Program-made: the position numbers and the translations under genes
Shown: positions 1 to 7,211 of the stretch, piece after piece
How positions within the stretch are numbered: position 1 is the stretch's first letter
Layout: the number at the start of each line of letters is the position of its first letter
Notes under the pieces: generated by a model
The model's input: only the letters and a program-made list of their open reading frames with translations
Databases searched by the model: none
What the model was told of the DNA's origin: nothing
DNA from: UBA5500 sp023622465
Lineage (GTDB): Bacteria > Bacillota > UBA994 > UBA5500
Reading direction: 5' to 3'
DNA: 30,638 nt
Assembly (NCBI GenBank): GCA_023622465.1
Contig: JAMNZE010000117.1
Coordinates: forward strand, 1-30,638

Positions 1-159
1 GCCACCGATCTGCGGGCTGGGGCGGCCTTGGTGCTGGCCGGTCTGGCGGCCGATGGCATTACCGTGGTTAGCGATGTACACCATATTTACCGCGGTTACG
101 ATAAGCTAGAGGAAAACTTGAAAGCGTTGAATGCCCGTGTTGAGAGAATCGGTATCTAA
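1..159 (+). CDS. murA: UDP-N-acetylglucosamine 1-carboxyvinyltransferase, C-terminal end (partial)
   Basis: Only the last 52 residues are in the window; the 5' part lies upstream. MurA transfers enolpyruvate from PEP to UDP-GlcNAc, the first committed step of peptidoglycan synthesis in the cytoplasm. The visible tail contains the family's conserved C-terminal pattern DLRAGAALVLAGLAADG followed by HHIYRGYDKLEENL, which in MurA forms the end of the enolpyruvyl-transferase barrel. Reading frame 1 stays open to TAA at 157-159. The gene lies 30 bp before ftsQ on the same strand, the usual murA-ftsQ order of Clostridia division clusters, so co-transcription is likely. Firmicutes often have two MurA paralogues (murA and murZ); the location in the division cluster argues for murA, but the fragment alone cannot separate them. 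Confidence 0.9.
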   Translation, partial: ATDLRAGAALVLAGLAADGITVVSDVHHIYRGYDKLEENLKALNARVERIGI

Positions 160-189
160 TTAGCAAAGTGAATGGGGAGGCAACGCCAT

Positions 190-915
190 ATGCCAGCTAA
201 GAAAAAAGTTAGATTAGCTTTCCTGTTGCTTCTCCTCCTTCTTTTTTGCTGGCAGCTGGTACAAGCACCGTGGTTTCTAGCGGTGCGGGAGGTGGAGGTA
301 AGAAATATTTCCACCCTCAGCCCCTGGGAAGTGGAGCAGATTGCTGGCATTTATCGGGGGACAAGCCTGCTTAAGATCGATACCCGGGAGGTACAAAGAC
401 GCCTGGAAGCCGATGAGCGTATTTTGCAAGCCGAAGTTAAACGCCACTGGCCCCATAGGATAATTATTACTATCCAAGAAAATGTGGGTTTTGCCGCAGT
501 CCCCTATTTCAACGACTGGCTAGAGGTCAATAAAGAAGGCAGAATACTCTCAGTAACTAAGCATTTTTCGGCCCTTAATCTGCCCATAGTAACCGGCCTC
601 GACATGTCGGTGGTAAAAGTAGGGGATTCGCTCAGCGATCACACTAGATGGCAAGTGGCCACCGAATGTTTAAATCAGCTGCCCGCCTCTTTGTTGGGGC
701 AAATTTCTGAGATCAATGTGAGCGACCCTAGCAACATAGTTCTTTATTCTCGTGATCCGTTACGAATTATGATCGGTGACAGCAACAACTTAGCTAAGAA
801 ATTCGGAGCATTAACTGGTATGCTGGACCGAGTACGGGAAGCTCATAAGGAGGAGTTAGCCAACGGACAACTTGATGTCAGTAGTGGGAGAGCTGTATTT
901 ATTAAAGGACCTTAG
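190..915 (+). CDS. ftsQ: Cell division protein FtsQ/DivIB
   Basis: This is a 241-residue bitopic membrane protein of the divisome, where FtsQ/DivIB links FtsL and FtsB/DivIC to the septal wall synthase. A short basic cytoplasmic tail (AKKKVR) is followed by one hydrophobic segment at about residues 8-28. A POTRA domain at about 34-100 begins with VREVEVRNISTLSPWEVEQI and includes the typical GTSLLKID and the RRxWPxRIIITIQE-like strand. A beta domain follows. ATG 190 is preferred to the in-frame ATG at 172 because the SD GGGGAGG (174-180) lies inside the longer reading and 9 nt before ATG 190. The gene sits between murA and a DUF881 gene. FtsQ is poorly conserved in sequence, so the call rests on POTRA layout, topology and context. 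Confidence 0.9.
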   Translation: MPAKKKVRLAFLLLLLLLFCWQLVQAPWFLAVREVEVRNISTLSPWEVEQIAGIYRGTSLLKIDTREVQRRLEADERILQAEVKRHWPHRIIITIQENVGFAAVPYFNDWLEVNKEGRILSVTKHFSALNLPIVTGLDMSVVKVGDSLSDHTRWQVATECLNQLPASLLGQISEINVSDPSNIVLYSRDPLRIMIGDSNNLAKKFGALTGMLDRVREAHKEELANGQLDVSSGRAVFIKGP

Positions 916-933
916 AAAAGGGGTTCGATAGAT

Positions 934-1653
934 GTGAAAAATAGAACACAAATTACTTTATCCATAGTTGCGTTGTTTTTAGGTCTCTTGATTGCTATAC
1001 AGCTGCGCTCAGCCAACGAGGTCTATAGTGCGGTGCCTGATCTGCGGGTGACGGAAATGCGCGCGGTGCTTATGGAGACCATCACGCAGAATCAGTTATT
1101 AACCCGGGAGTTGGAGGAGACAAGGGATAAACTCCGTCAATTTGAAGAAACGGCAATGCAAGGCGAAGGGATATTGCAGCTAATAAAAGATGAACTGAGA
1201 AATGCTAGGATGTTGGCTGGTTTGGTGGATGTGCAAGGAGAAGGGCTCATTATCACTCTTACTGATAGTCAAGCTGCTAGTCTACCCGGAGACAACCCTA
1301 ATGTGTATTTAGTTCATGATGAGGACTTATTGAAATTGGTTAACGTTCTCTCGGCGGCAGGCGCAGAAGCTATCTCAGTGAACGACCAGCGCCTTTTGGC
1401 CACTTCGGAAATTCATTGCGCCGGTCCTACTATTTCTATTAATAATGTGCGAGTGGGGGCTCCCTTCGTTATCAAGGCTATTGGTAACCCGGAGACCATG
1501 GAAAGTGCCTTGCGGATGCGAGATGGAATAATAGATACTTTAAACTTCTATGGCATCGGCGTACAAGTAAAGCGCGAAGCTAATCTGGTGGTCCCCGCTT
1601 ACAAACGACCCCTTCGCTTTGACTACGCTCGGCCGGTAACGGGGGGACAGTAA
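934..1653 (+). CDS. DUF881 family protein (YlxW/YlxX-like)
   Basis: This 239-residue protein has one N-terminal membrane segment (about residues 8-25), a predicted coiled coil at about 45-90 rich in E, R and L, and a globular extracytoplasmic domain. The domain contains the DUF881 hallmarks GLIITLTDS, LVHDEDLLKLVNVLSAAGAEAISVNDQR and the closing NPETMESALRM. The B. subtilis homologues YlxW and YlxX lie in the same place, between divIB and sbp, and their biochemical role is not settled. GTG 934 is used as start, with the purine-rich AAAAGGGG at 917-924 as SD; this start is less certain than most. The stop is 2 bp before sbp, so the genes are probably co-transcribed and translationally linked. 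A role near the septum is inferred from context only. Confidence 0.88.
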   Translation: MKNRTQITLSIVALFLGLLIAIQLRSANEVYSAVPDLRVTEMRAVLMETITQNQLLTRELEETRDKLRQFEETAMQGEGILQLIKDELRNARMLAGLVDVQGEGLIITLTDSQAASLPGDNPNVYLVHDEDLLKLVNVLSAAGAEAISVNDQRLLATSEIHCAGPTISINNVRVGAPFVIKAIGNPETMESALRMRDGIIDTLNFYGIGVQVKREANLVVPAYKRPLRFDYARPVTGGQ

Positions 1654-1655
1654 AT

Positions 1656-2003
1656 ATGTTATTGCCTATTATCGCATTGGTCTTAGGTGTTATTCTGGGG
1701 CAATTGACGTCTATAAACATACCACCGGCCCTATCTCCTTATATGTCGGTAGCCCTTTTAGCCGCTTTAGATTCCGTATTAGGTGGAGTGCGGGCCACCT
1801 TAGAAAACAAGTTCGATGATTTAATTTTTTTCTCTGGTCTACTTAGTAATGCCCTCTTAGCTGGTGCCTTGGCCTTCTTAGGTGACCAGCTAGGGGTTAA
1901 TCTCTACATGGCGGCCATTTTTGCTTTTGGCGTGCGCCTCTTTCAAAATTTAGCTTTGATAAGACGTCTGCTTATAGATAAGTGGTATAGGCAGAGAAAA
2001 TAA
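1656..2003 (+). CDS. sbp: Small basic protein, DUF1290 family
   Basis: This is a 115-residue integral membrane protein with three to four hydrophobic stretches (about residues 1-20, 28-45, 60-78 and 83-98) and a basic C-terminus (RRLLIDKWYRQRK). The conserved DUF1290 segment SPYMSVALLAALDSVLGGVRATLE followed by FDDLIFFSGLLSNALLAG is present. B. subtilis Sbp occupies the same place between ylxX and ftsA; its function is unknown. ATG 1656 follows the SD GGGGGG at 1641-1646 and starts 2 bp after the preceding stop. The gene closes the upstream transcription block: a 167-bp intergenic region with a developmental promoter separates it from ftsA. Confidence 0.9.
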   Translation: MLLPIIALVLGVILGQLTSINIPPALSPYMSVALLAALDSVLGGVRATLENKFDDLIFFSGLLSNALLAGALAFLGDQLGVNLYMAAIFAFGVRLFQNLALIRRLLIDKWYRQRK

Positions 2004-2056
2004 TAACTAGTTTCCTTGGACGCCGGGTTTTTATAAGAATTCTGTAAGATAGTAAC

Positions 2057-2083
2057 AGGAACATGACGATGTATGTGGAATTA
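2057..2083 (+). promoter_or_regulatory. Putative sigma-H promoter of ftsA-ftsZ
   Basis: A -35-like AGGAACA (2057-2063, with the consensus purine-n ahead of AGGA) is followed by a 14-nt gap and GAATTA (2078-2083), giving GTGGAATT around the -10. This agrees with the published sigma-H pattern (RnAGGAwWW, 11-12 nt, RnnGAAT) except for one W position. In B. subtilis ftsAZ has a sigma-H promoter (P2) in the same place, which raises cytoplasmic FtsA/FtsZ for polar septation. No convincing sigma-A promoter was seen in 2004-2155. The assignment is by eye. Confidence 0.6.
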
Positions 2084-2170
2084 TATAGGTAGGTGTTAGC
2101 TTTTTAGACCGGGTGAAAGATCGCCTAACCTTGGGTGAACTACTAAATAGCCCGGATGGGAGGTGGGACG

Positions 2171-3388
2171 GTGGCTAGAAGGGATATAATTGCAGGTCTA
2201 GATATTGGGACCTCCGCCGTTAGATGTGCAATCTGTGAAGTAGATCATAGAGGCAATTGGAACATAATTGGTTTAGGTAGTTGTCGCTCCGAGGGTATAA
2301 AAAAAGGAGCGGTTGTTGATATTGAAAGCACTGTTGGCTGTATTCTGCAGGCGGTGGAGACAGCGCAGCGCATGGCAGGGGTGACCATAGATTCGGTATA
2401 TGTGGGCGTGCCTAACACCCACGCCTCTTTAATGGTCACCCGCGGGATAGTAGCCGTTTCCAGCGAGGACAAAGAGATCACCGAGGAGGATGTGGAAAGG
2501 GTACTACAAGCTGCTCGCGTGATCAATTTGCCGCCTAACAGGCAGATCATTGATATCATCCCCCGCCAGTACATAATTGACGGCTATGAAGGGATTCGTT
2601 CTCCTACGGGCATGGCCGGTATCCGTTTAGAAGTTGAGGCCCTATTAGTCACAGGGGCGATTACTTCTATTCAAAACCTGGTCCGTTGCGTGGAGAGGGC
2701 AGGCTTAGAAGTCGAGTCCCTCGTTTTAAATGCCATGGCTATGGGTGAGCTACTGTTATCCCATGATGAAAAGGAATTAGGCGCCGTATTGGCCGATCTG
2801 GGGGGCGGAACCTGCGAGATCGCCTATTTCAGTAACGGAGTCCTACAATCCATTGGCGCGATTCCCCTAGGCGGAGATCATATCACCAGCGATATCGCTT
2901 TCGGTTTGCGTACCAGTTTAGGGGTTGCTGAAAAAGCTAAGATCGAGCATGGAACACTACTCCGGGTGCCGGAGGATAGGACCTTCACCATTCCGGATGT
3001 GGGCGGTGAGAAAACGCGGGATGTATCCGTACGTCAACTTAGCACCATAATCGAGGCCCGGGTACATGAAATGCTGAGCTTCATAGCGGAAGAATTACCT
3101 AAGTTAGATGTGCCCGAAGCCATACCGGCGGGAGTGGTGCTTGCTGGCGGTGTGGCTGCCACCGAAGGGCTGGTGCCCTATTTGCAATCGATGCTGGACT
3201 GCAGCGTGCGCTTGGCACAAGATGGAATGGGTGGCGAAGATACATCTTACGCGACGGCCGTCGGCTTAGTAATGCATGCGCTTAAACGACCGGCTAATAG
3301 CGATGCGGGGCGTACGGTACGTCGCGAGCGTAAGTCGGGTAGCCTGTTTGCACGAGTAGCCGATTGGTTGCGGGATATGTGGGAGTAG
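2171..3388 (+). CDS. ftsA: Cell division protein FtsA
   Basis: This is a 405-residue actin-like ATPase that anchors FtsZ filaments to the membrane. It shows the family signatures: phosphate-1 loop AGLDIGTSAVRCAI near the N-terminus, the 1C (SHS2) subdomain from about residue 85, the phosphate-2 loop VLADLGGGTCEIAYF, and the adenosine motif AGVVLAGGVAATEGL. The C-terminus GSLFARVADWLRDMWE is a typical amphipathic membrane-targeting helix. GTG 2171 is chosen over the in-frame ATG 2156 because the SD GGGAGGTG (2158-2165) would be coding in the longer form and is correctly spaced from GTG 2171. The resulting start MARRDIIAGLD also matches the family. It is followed 23 bp later by ftsZ. Confidence 0.96.
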   Translation: MARRDIIAGLDIGTSAVRCAICEVDHRGNWNIIGLGSCRSEGIKKGAVVDIESTVGCILQAVETAQRMAGVTIDSVYVGVPNTHASLMVTRGIVAVSSEDKEITEEDVERVLQAARVINLPPNRQIIDIIPRQYIIDGYEGIRSPTGMAGIRLEVEALLVTGAITSIQNLVRCVERAGLEVESLVLNAMAMGELLLSHDEKELGAVLADLGGGTCEIAYFSNGVLQSIGAIPLGGDHITSDIAFGLRTSLGVAEKAKIEHGTLLRVPEDRTFTIPDVGGEKTRDVSVRQLSTIIEARVHEMLSFIAEELPKLDVPEAIPAGVVLAGGVAATEGLVPYLQSMLDCSVRLAQDGMGGEDTSYATAVGLVMHALKRPANSDAGRTVRRERKSGSLFARVADWLRDMWE

Positions 3389-3411
3389 GTCAAGCAGAGG
3401 GAGGCAGGAAG

Positions 3412-4464
3412 ATGCTAGAACTAGATTTAGAGATGGAACAATATGCACGAATTAAAGTCGTTGGTGTTGGAGGTGGCGGTGGTAACGCGGTCAACTGTAT
3501 GATTGAATCCGGCTTACAGGGAGTAGAGTTTATTGCCATTAACACTGACGCCCAGGCCCTATCTCGCTCCTTGGCTCCCCACAAGATCCAGATCGGGGAA
3601 AAGTTGACCCGGGGTTTGGGAGCGGGAGCAAATCCGGAAATAGGCATGAAGGCCGCTGAGGAAAGCCGGGAGCAGATACAGCAGGCCTTGCAGGGCGCCG
3701 ACATGGTTTTTGTAACTGCCGGTATGGGTGGTGGTACGGGCACGGGGGCAGCGCCGATTGTGGCCGCCTGTGCTAAGGAACAGGGCGCTTTGACGGTAGG
3801 CGTAGTTACCAAACCTTTTAGTTTTGAACAGCGGCAACGGATGTTAAGAGCAGAGAAAGGCATCGAGATATTGCGGGAATCGGTGGATACAATCATCACT
3901 ATCCCCAACGATCGTTTGCTGCAAGTAGTGGACAAGAATACCCCTATTTTACAAGCCTTTAAGGTGGCTGATGACGTTCTCCGGCAAGGTGTGCAAGGTA
4001 TTTCCGATTTGATTGCCGTTCCCGGTTTAATTAACCTGGATTTTGCCGACGTGAAAGCCATCATGAAGGATACCGGGTCGGCCCTGATGGGTATCGGACA
4101 GGCCACCGGGGAAAATAGAGCCGTGGAAGCTGCTAAGCAAGCCATATCTAGCCCGCTATTGGAAACTTCAATAGAAGGAGCCAAAGGGCTGCTATTGAGT
4201 GTGACCGGTGGTTCTAATTTAAGCTTGCACGAAGTTAATAAAGCGGCCGAGATGATTTCACAAGTGGTGGATGCCGACGCCAACTTCATCTTTGGTGCGG
4301 TAATCGACGAGAGCATGCAGGAGGATATTCGCATTACGGTCATAGCTACCGGTTTTGACTCCCCATCTCGCGATAAGGTGTTCGATGATATGGAGATTAA
4401 ACCGCTGTATAACCATGGTGATGATTTGGATATACCTGCTTTTATGCGACGTAAACGATATTAA
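3412..4464 (+). CDS. ftsZ: Cell division GTPase FtsZ
   Basis: This is a 350-residue tubulin homologue that polymerises into the Z ring. The N-terminal GTP-binding fold begins with IKVVGVGGGGGNAVNCM, the tubulin signature GMGGGTGTGAAPI lies at residues 104-116, and the T7 synergy segment around DFADVKAIM is present. A very short variable linker ends in the conserved C-terminal peptide DIPAFMRRKRY, which binds FtsA and SepF; both partners are encoded in this window. ATG 3412 is preferred to the in-frame GTG 3364, because the latter lies inside ftsA and ATG 3412 has SD GAGGGAGG (3398-3405). A rho-independent terminator follows the gene, so ftsA-ftsZ forms a discrete unit with the sigma-H-like promoter. 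Confidence 0.98.
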   Translation: MLELDLEMEQYARIKVVGVGGGGGNAVNCMIESGLQGVEFIAINTDAQALSRSLAPHKIQIGEKLTRGLGAGANPEIGMKAAEESREQIQQALQGADMVFVTAGMGGGTGTGAAPIVAACAKEQGALTVGVVTKPFSFEQRQRMLRAEKGIEILRESVDTIITIPNDRLLQVVDKNTPILQAFKVADDVLRQGVQGISDLIAVPGLINLDFADVKAIMKDTGSALMGIGQATGENRAVEAAKQAISSPLLETSIEGAKGLLLSVTGGSNLSLHEVNKAAEMISQVVDADANFIFGAVIDESMQEDIRITVIATGFDSPSRDKVFDDMEIKPLYNHGDDLDIPAFMRRKRY

Positions 4465-4491
4465 TACAATTTCCTTGTATAGCTTAATAAG

Positions 4492-4537
4492 AAACCTGTT
4501 TACAAAGGCCTAGTGAGCCAAGTAAACGGGTTTTTTT
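4492..4537 (+). terminator. Rho-independent terminator after ftsZ
   Basis: Arms 4492-4503 (AAACCTGTTTAC) and 4522-4533 (GTAAACGGGTTT) pair over 12 bp with one G-U, around an 18-nt loop, and run into seven T residues (4531-4537). It separates the vegetative division genes from the Spo0A-type promoter of spoIIGA. Confidence 0.85.
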
Positions 4538-4553
4538 GTTGGTCTAATATCAA

Positions 4554-4601
4554 TTTCGACGGCACACAGTGACATTTTCTGCGAACATGCACTCCTATAA
4601 T
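4554..4601 (+). promoter_or_regulatory. spoIIG-type promoter with 0A-like box
   Basis: TATAAT at 4596-4601 is preceded by GTGACA (4569-4574, 5 of 6 to TTGACA) with a 21-bp spacer, too long for an ordinary sigma-A promoter. The B. subtilis spoIIG promoter has the same oddity (22 bp) and is activated by Spo0A~P. A reverse 0A-like box, TTCGACG (4555-4561; consensus TTCGACA), lies just upstream of the -35. A second, weaker TGCGAA at 4580-4585 lacks one base of the consensus. Assignment is by eye. Confidence 0.62.
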
Positions 4602-4624
4602 AGTAACAAAGGAGGCTTGTTTTT

Positions 4625-5533
4625 ATGGCAGTCTACGTGGATCTCCTCTTGCTGGTGAACTTCTCCCTCAATGCCTGGGCCCTCTGGGTCACTTCTCTGG
4701 TAACCGGCATGCGACGACGTAAAGCTGCTTTGTCATTGGCCAGCCTTTGTGGTGCCATCTATGCCTTCGGGGTCTTGACCCCTTGGGCGGCCATTTTTGT
4801 CCATCCGGTAAGTAAACTGTTGCTCGCCATCCTTATGGTATATCTAACCTTTAGACCGCGATTGCCTGGAAAAATGCTCACTCTTGTGGCTTGGTTCTTG
4901 CTAATCAGTTGCATAACCGCCGGCATGATATTGGGCCTCTATACCTTGTTATTGGACAGGGAAGTTCAGGGGACCATGCTAGCTTGGGGTGATTTGCCCT
5001 TGTGGGTGGTGGGGCTAGCATTGCTGGTTCTCTATGGGACGGGAGGACGCTTTTTAGGAAACTTGGAGAACCGTTTAGTGCATGTGGCTAATAGCGCCCA
5101 CCTGCGGGCCTACTTAGAGGAGATGGAAATTGAACTCGAGGCTTTAGTGGATTCAGGCAATCAGCTGGTAGAACCCCTCAGCGGGCGGCCGGTGATCGTT
5201 GTAGCCCTGGATGCGGTAAGCGACATGTTGCCTCCCGAAATCGTTGCCCTCAGTCGTTCCGATTCCATCTGGGAAGCTAAGTTGGACGAGTTGGCTACCG
5301 CTAACCTGGTGCAGCGTCTTCATTTTGTACCCTTTCATGCCGTAGGCAATGAGCGGGGTGTACTGTTAGGGGTCCGAGTAGACTATGTGGAAGTCACCTG
5401 TAACGGGAGAATGCAAAGGACCAAAGGGATTACGTTGGCCATCAGTCCTGTGAGCTTAAGTGAGGACAATAATTACCAGGCACTTGTCCCCTTGCGACTG
5501 TTGCCCACGAAGGCAGCCGCAAGGGTCGCTTGA
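4625..5533 (+). CDS. spoIIGA: Pro-sigma-E processing peptidase SpoIIGA
   Basis: This 302-residue protein is the membrane-bound aspartic protease that removes the pro-sequence of sigma-E in the mother cell once SpoIIR signals from the forespore. The N-terminal half has five hydrophobic segments (about residues 1-20, 33-55, 58-78, 86-108 and 116-137). The C-terminal half is the protease domain with the active-site motif LVDSGN, catalytic Asp about residue 176, and the later VDYVEV strand region. ATG 4625 has the SD AAAGGAGG (4608-4615). The stop codon overlaps the 5' side of the sigE leader, as in other spoIIG operons, so enzyme and substrate are made together. Transcription is probably Spo0A-dependent. 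Confidence 0.95.
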   Translation: MAVYVDLLLLVNFSLNAWALWVTSLVTGMRRRKAALSLASLCGAIYAFGVLTPWAAIFVHPVSKLLLAILMVYLTFRPRLPGKMLTLVAWFLLISCITAGMILGLYTLLLDREVQGTMLAWGDLPLWVVGLALLVLYGTGGRFLGNLENRLVHVANSAHLRAYLEEMEIELEALVDSGNQLVEPLSGRPVIVVALDAVSDMLPPEIVALSRSDSIWEAKLDELATANLVQRLHFVPFHAVGNERGVLLGVRVDYVEVTCNGRMQRTKGITLAISPVSLSEDNNYQALVPLRLLPTKAAARVA

Positions 5534-5562
5534 ACTTCCAGGAGGTGAAGGAAATTAGAAGC

Positions 5563-6294
5563 ATGCTTCTCCGTTTCAAGCTGAAACTGCGTATCTGGCT
5601 TTACCAATGCTTGCTACTTTTGGGTGTGGATGTGCAGCGGCGGGCTATCTACTTTATTGGTAGTTCCGAAGCTTTGCCGCCACCCCTTAGCGCCGACGAA
5701 GAGCGATATTTGCTTAAGCAACTGGGCAGCGGCGATGATGCCGCCGTTAAGAGTGTTCTCATTGAGCGCAACTTGCGCTTGGTCGTTTATATAGCTCGTA
5801 AGTTTGAAAATACGGGTATCCCCATTGAAGACTTATCTTCCATTGGTTCTATTGGTCTAATTAAAGCAGTTAACACCTTTAATCCAGAGCGCAACATCAA
5901 ACTGGCCACCTATGCGTCCCGTTGTATTGAAAATGAAATCCTGATGTTTCTCCGTCGCAATCAAAGACATCGGGCCGAGGTATCCCTTGACGAACCACTG
6001 AATATTGACTGGGATGGCAATGAACTATTGTTATCCGATGTGATTGCCCATGAAGGCTGTGAGGTACACAAGGAGATTGAGGCGGAGGTGGATAAACAGC
6101 TACTCCGCTGCGCCCTAAGCCGGCTCAGTGAGCGGGAAAGAACCATCATGGAACTCCGCTTTGGCCTACGGGATGGGAGACAGTCAACACAAAAGGAAGT
6201 GGCCGATCTGTTAGGCATTTCTCAGTCCTATATTTCGCGCTTGGAGAAGCGCATTATCAAGCGCTTAAGACGAGAGTTTAAGAAGATGGAATAG
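5563..6294 (+). CDS. sigE: RNA polymerase sporulation sigma factor sigma-E (pro-protein)
   Basis: This is the 243-residue early mother-cell sigma factor. A short amphipathic pro-region precedes the conserved IYFIGSSEALPPPLS, where the family is cleaved by SpoIIGA. Region 2 follows with NLRLVVYIARKFENTG, SIGSIGLIKAVNTFNP and the -10-binding KLATYASRCIENEILMFLRR. The sigma-E hallmark DEPLNIDWDGNELLLSDV comes next, and region 4 has a helix-turn-helix around QKEVADLLGISQSYISRLEKRIIKRLRREF. ATG 5563 matches the family N-terminus. The SD GGAGGTGAAGGAA (5541-5553) is long and slightly distant; a TTG at 5530 overlapping the spoIIGA stop is an alternative but has no SD. Co-transcribed with spoIIGA. 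Confidence 0.96.
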   Translation: MLLRFKLKLRIWLYQCLLLLGVDVQRRAIYFIGSSEALPPPLSADEERYLLKQLGSGDDAAVKSVLIERNLRLVVYIARKFENTGIPIEDLSSIGSIGLIKAVNTFNPERNIKLATYASRCIENEILMFLRRNQRHRAEVSLDEPLNIDWDGNELLLSDVIAHEGCEVHKEIEAEVDKQLLRCALSRLSERERTIMELRFGLRDGRQSTQKEVADLLGISQSYISRLEKRIIKRLRREFKKME

Positions 6295-6335
6295 AAATAT
6301 TTGCCATATCCTGCTCCACCCCGCTTGGTTGTCAG

Positions 6336-6364
6336 GTATATTCGACTACCCGCCAGGTCATAAT
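6336..6364 (+). promoter_or_regulatory. Putative sigma-F/sigma-G promoter of sigG
   Basis: GTATA (6336-6340), a 15-bp spacer, and GGTCATAAT (6356-6364) match the forespore sigma consensus (GyATA, 15 bp, GGnnAnAnT) at every defined position. The B. subtilis sigG gene is transcribed by sigma-F and then autoregulated by sigma-G. The site lies 36 bp upstream of the sigG start codon and 42 bp after the sigE stop. Confidence 0.7.
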
Positions 6365-6399
6365 GCAAAATAGCAGAAGACAGCGGGGAGGCTAGAGCC

Positions 6400-7191
6400 G
6401 TGAGTCGCGTAGAAATCTGTGGCGTAAACACCTCAAAGTTGCAGGTGCTGAGTAATGCTCAGATGCGAGAGCTGTTCACCCGACTGCAGAATGGGGAGGA
6501 AGCAGCTCGAGAAATATTGGTAATGGGGAATTTGCGCCTGGTGCTGAGTGTTATTCAACGGTTCAGCAATCGGGGCGAATCGGTGGATGATTTGTTTCAG
6601 GTGGGTTGTATCGGCTTAATGAAGGCCATCGATAACTTTGATCTATCCCAGAATGTAAGATTTTCAACCTATGCGGTACCAATGATTATCGGCGAGATAC
6701 GGCGTTACTTACGCGATAACAACCCGATTCGTGTCAGCCGCTCGCTACGCGATATTGCTTATAAAGCTTTACAGGCTAGAGATAGCCTAGTAAACCGTCA
6801 TTCACGAGAACCAACCATATCAGAGATAGCCGCCGAGCTTAACGTACCTCGAGAGGATGTGGTACTGGCTCTCGATGCTATCCAAGAGCCGGTGTCTCTA
6901 TTTGATCCTATCTATCAAGAAGGCGGAGATCCTATCTATGTTATGGATCAAATAAAAGACGAAAAAGACCTAGACAGTACTTGGATTGAAGGCATTGCCT
7001 TAAGGGAGGCTATGGAAAAACTTAACGAGCGGGAACGCCTCATTTTGTCCTTACGCTTTTTCGGGAGTAAGACGCAGATGGAGGTGGCGGAGGAAATTGG
7101 TATTTCCCAAGCCCAAGTTTCCCGCTTGGAAAAGGCCGCCCTACAACATATGCGCAAGCTGATTGCCGAGCGGGATAGTAATAAAGCTTAA
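6400..7191 (+). CDS. sigG: RNA polymerase sporulation sigma factor sigma-G
   Basis: This is the 263-residue late forespore sigma factor. It is nearly collinear with B. subtilis SigG. It starts MSRVEICGVNTSKL, has region 2 NLRLVLSVIQRFSNRGESVDDLFQ through FSTYAVPMIIGEIRRYLRDN, region 3 SRSLRDIAYKALQAR, and region 4 with KTQMEVAEEIGISQAQVSRLEKAAL. GTG 6400 is fixed by this N-terminus and by SD GGGGAGG (6385-6391) 8 nt away. The gene follows sigE directly but has its own sigma-F/G-type promoter, and spoIIR starts 20 bp after it. The spoIIGA-sigE-sigG order is standard in spore formers. Confidence 0.97.
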   Translation: MSRVEICGVNTSKLQVLSNAQMRELFTRLQNGEEAAREILVMGNLRLVLSVIQRFSNRGESVDDLFQVGCIGLMKAIDNFDLSQNVRFSTYAVPMIIGEIRRYLRDNNPIRVSRSLRDIAYKALQARDSLVNRHSREPTISEIAAELNVPREDVVLALDAIQEPVSLFDPIYQEGGDPIYVMDQIKDEKDLDSTWIEGIALREAMEKLNERERLILSLRFFGSKTQMEVAEEIGISQAQVSRLEKAALQHMRKLIAERDSNKA

Positions 7192-7211
7192 GGACTTTTG
7201 GGGGGTAGGGT

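Noticed and set aside
3390..4343. 317-codon open frame on the minus strand opposite ftsZ
   Set aside because: It is antisense to a certain gene, Ser/Pro/Ala-rich without recognisable motifs, and has no SD; a coding shadow.
4580..4585. Second 0A box (TGCGAA) between the -35 and -10 of spoIIGA
   Set aside because: It lacks one base of TGNCGAA, so it is mentioned but not counted as a site.
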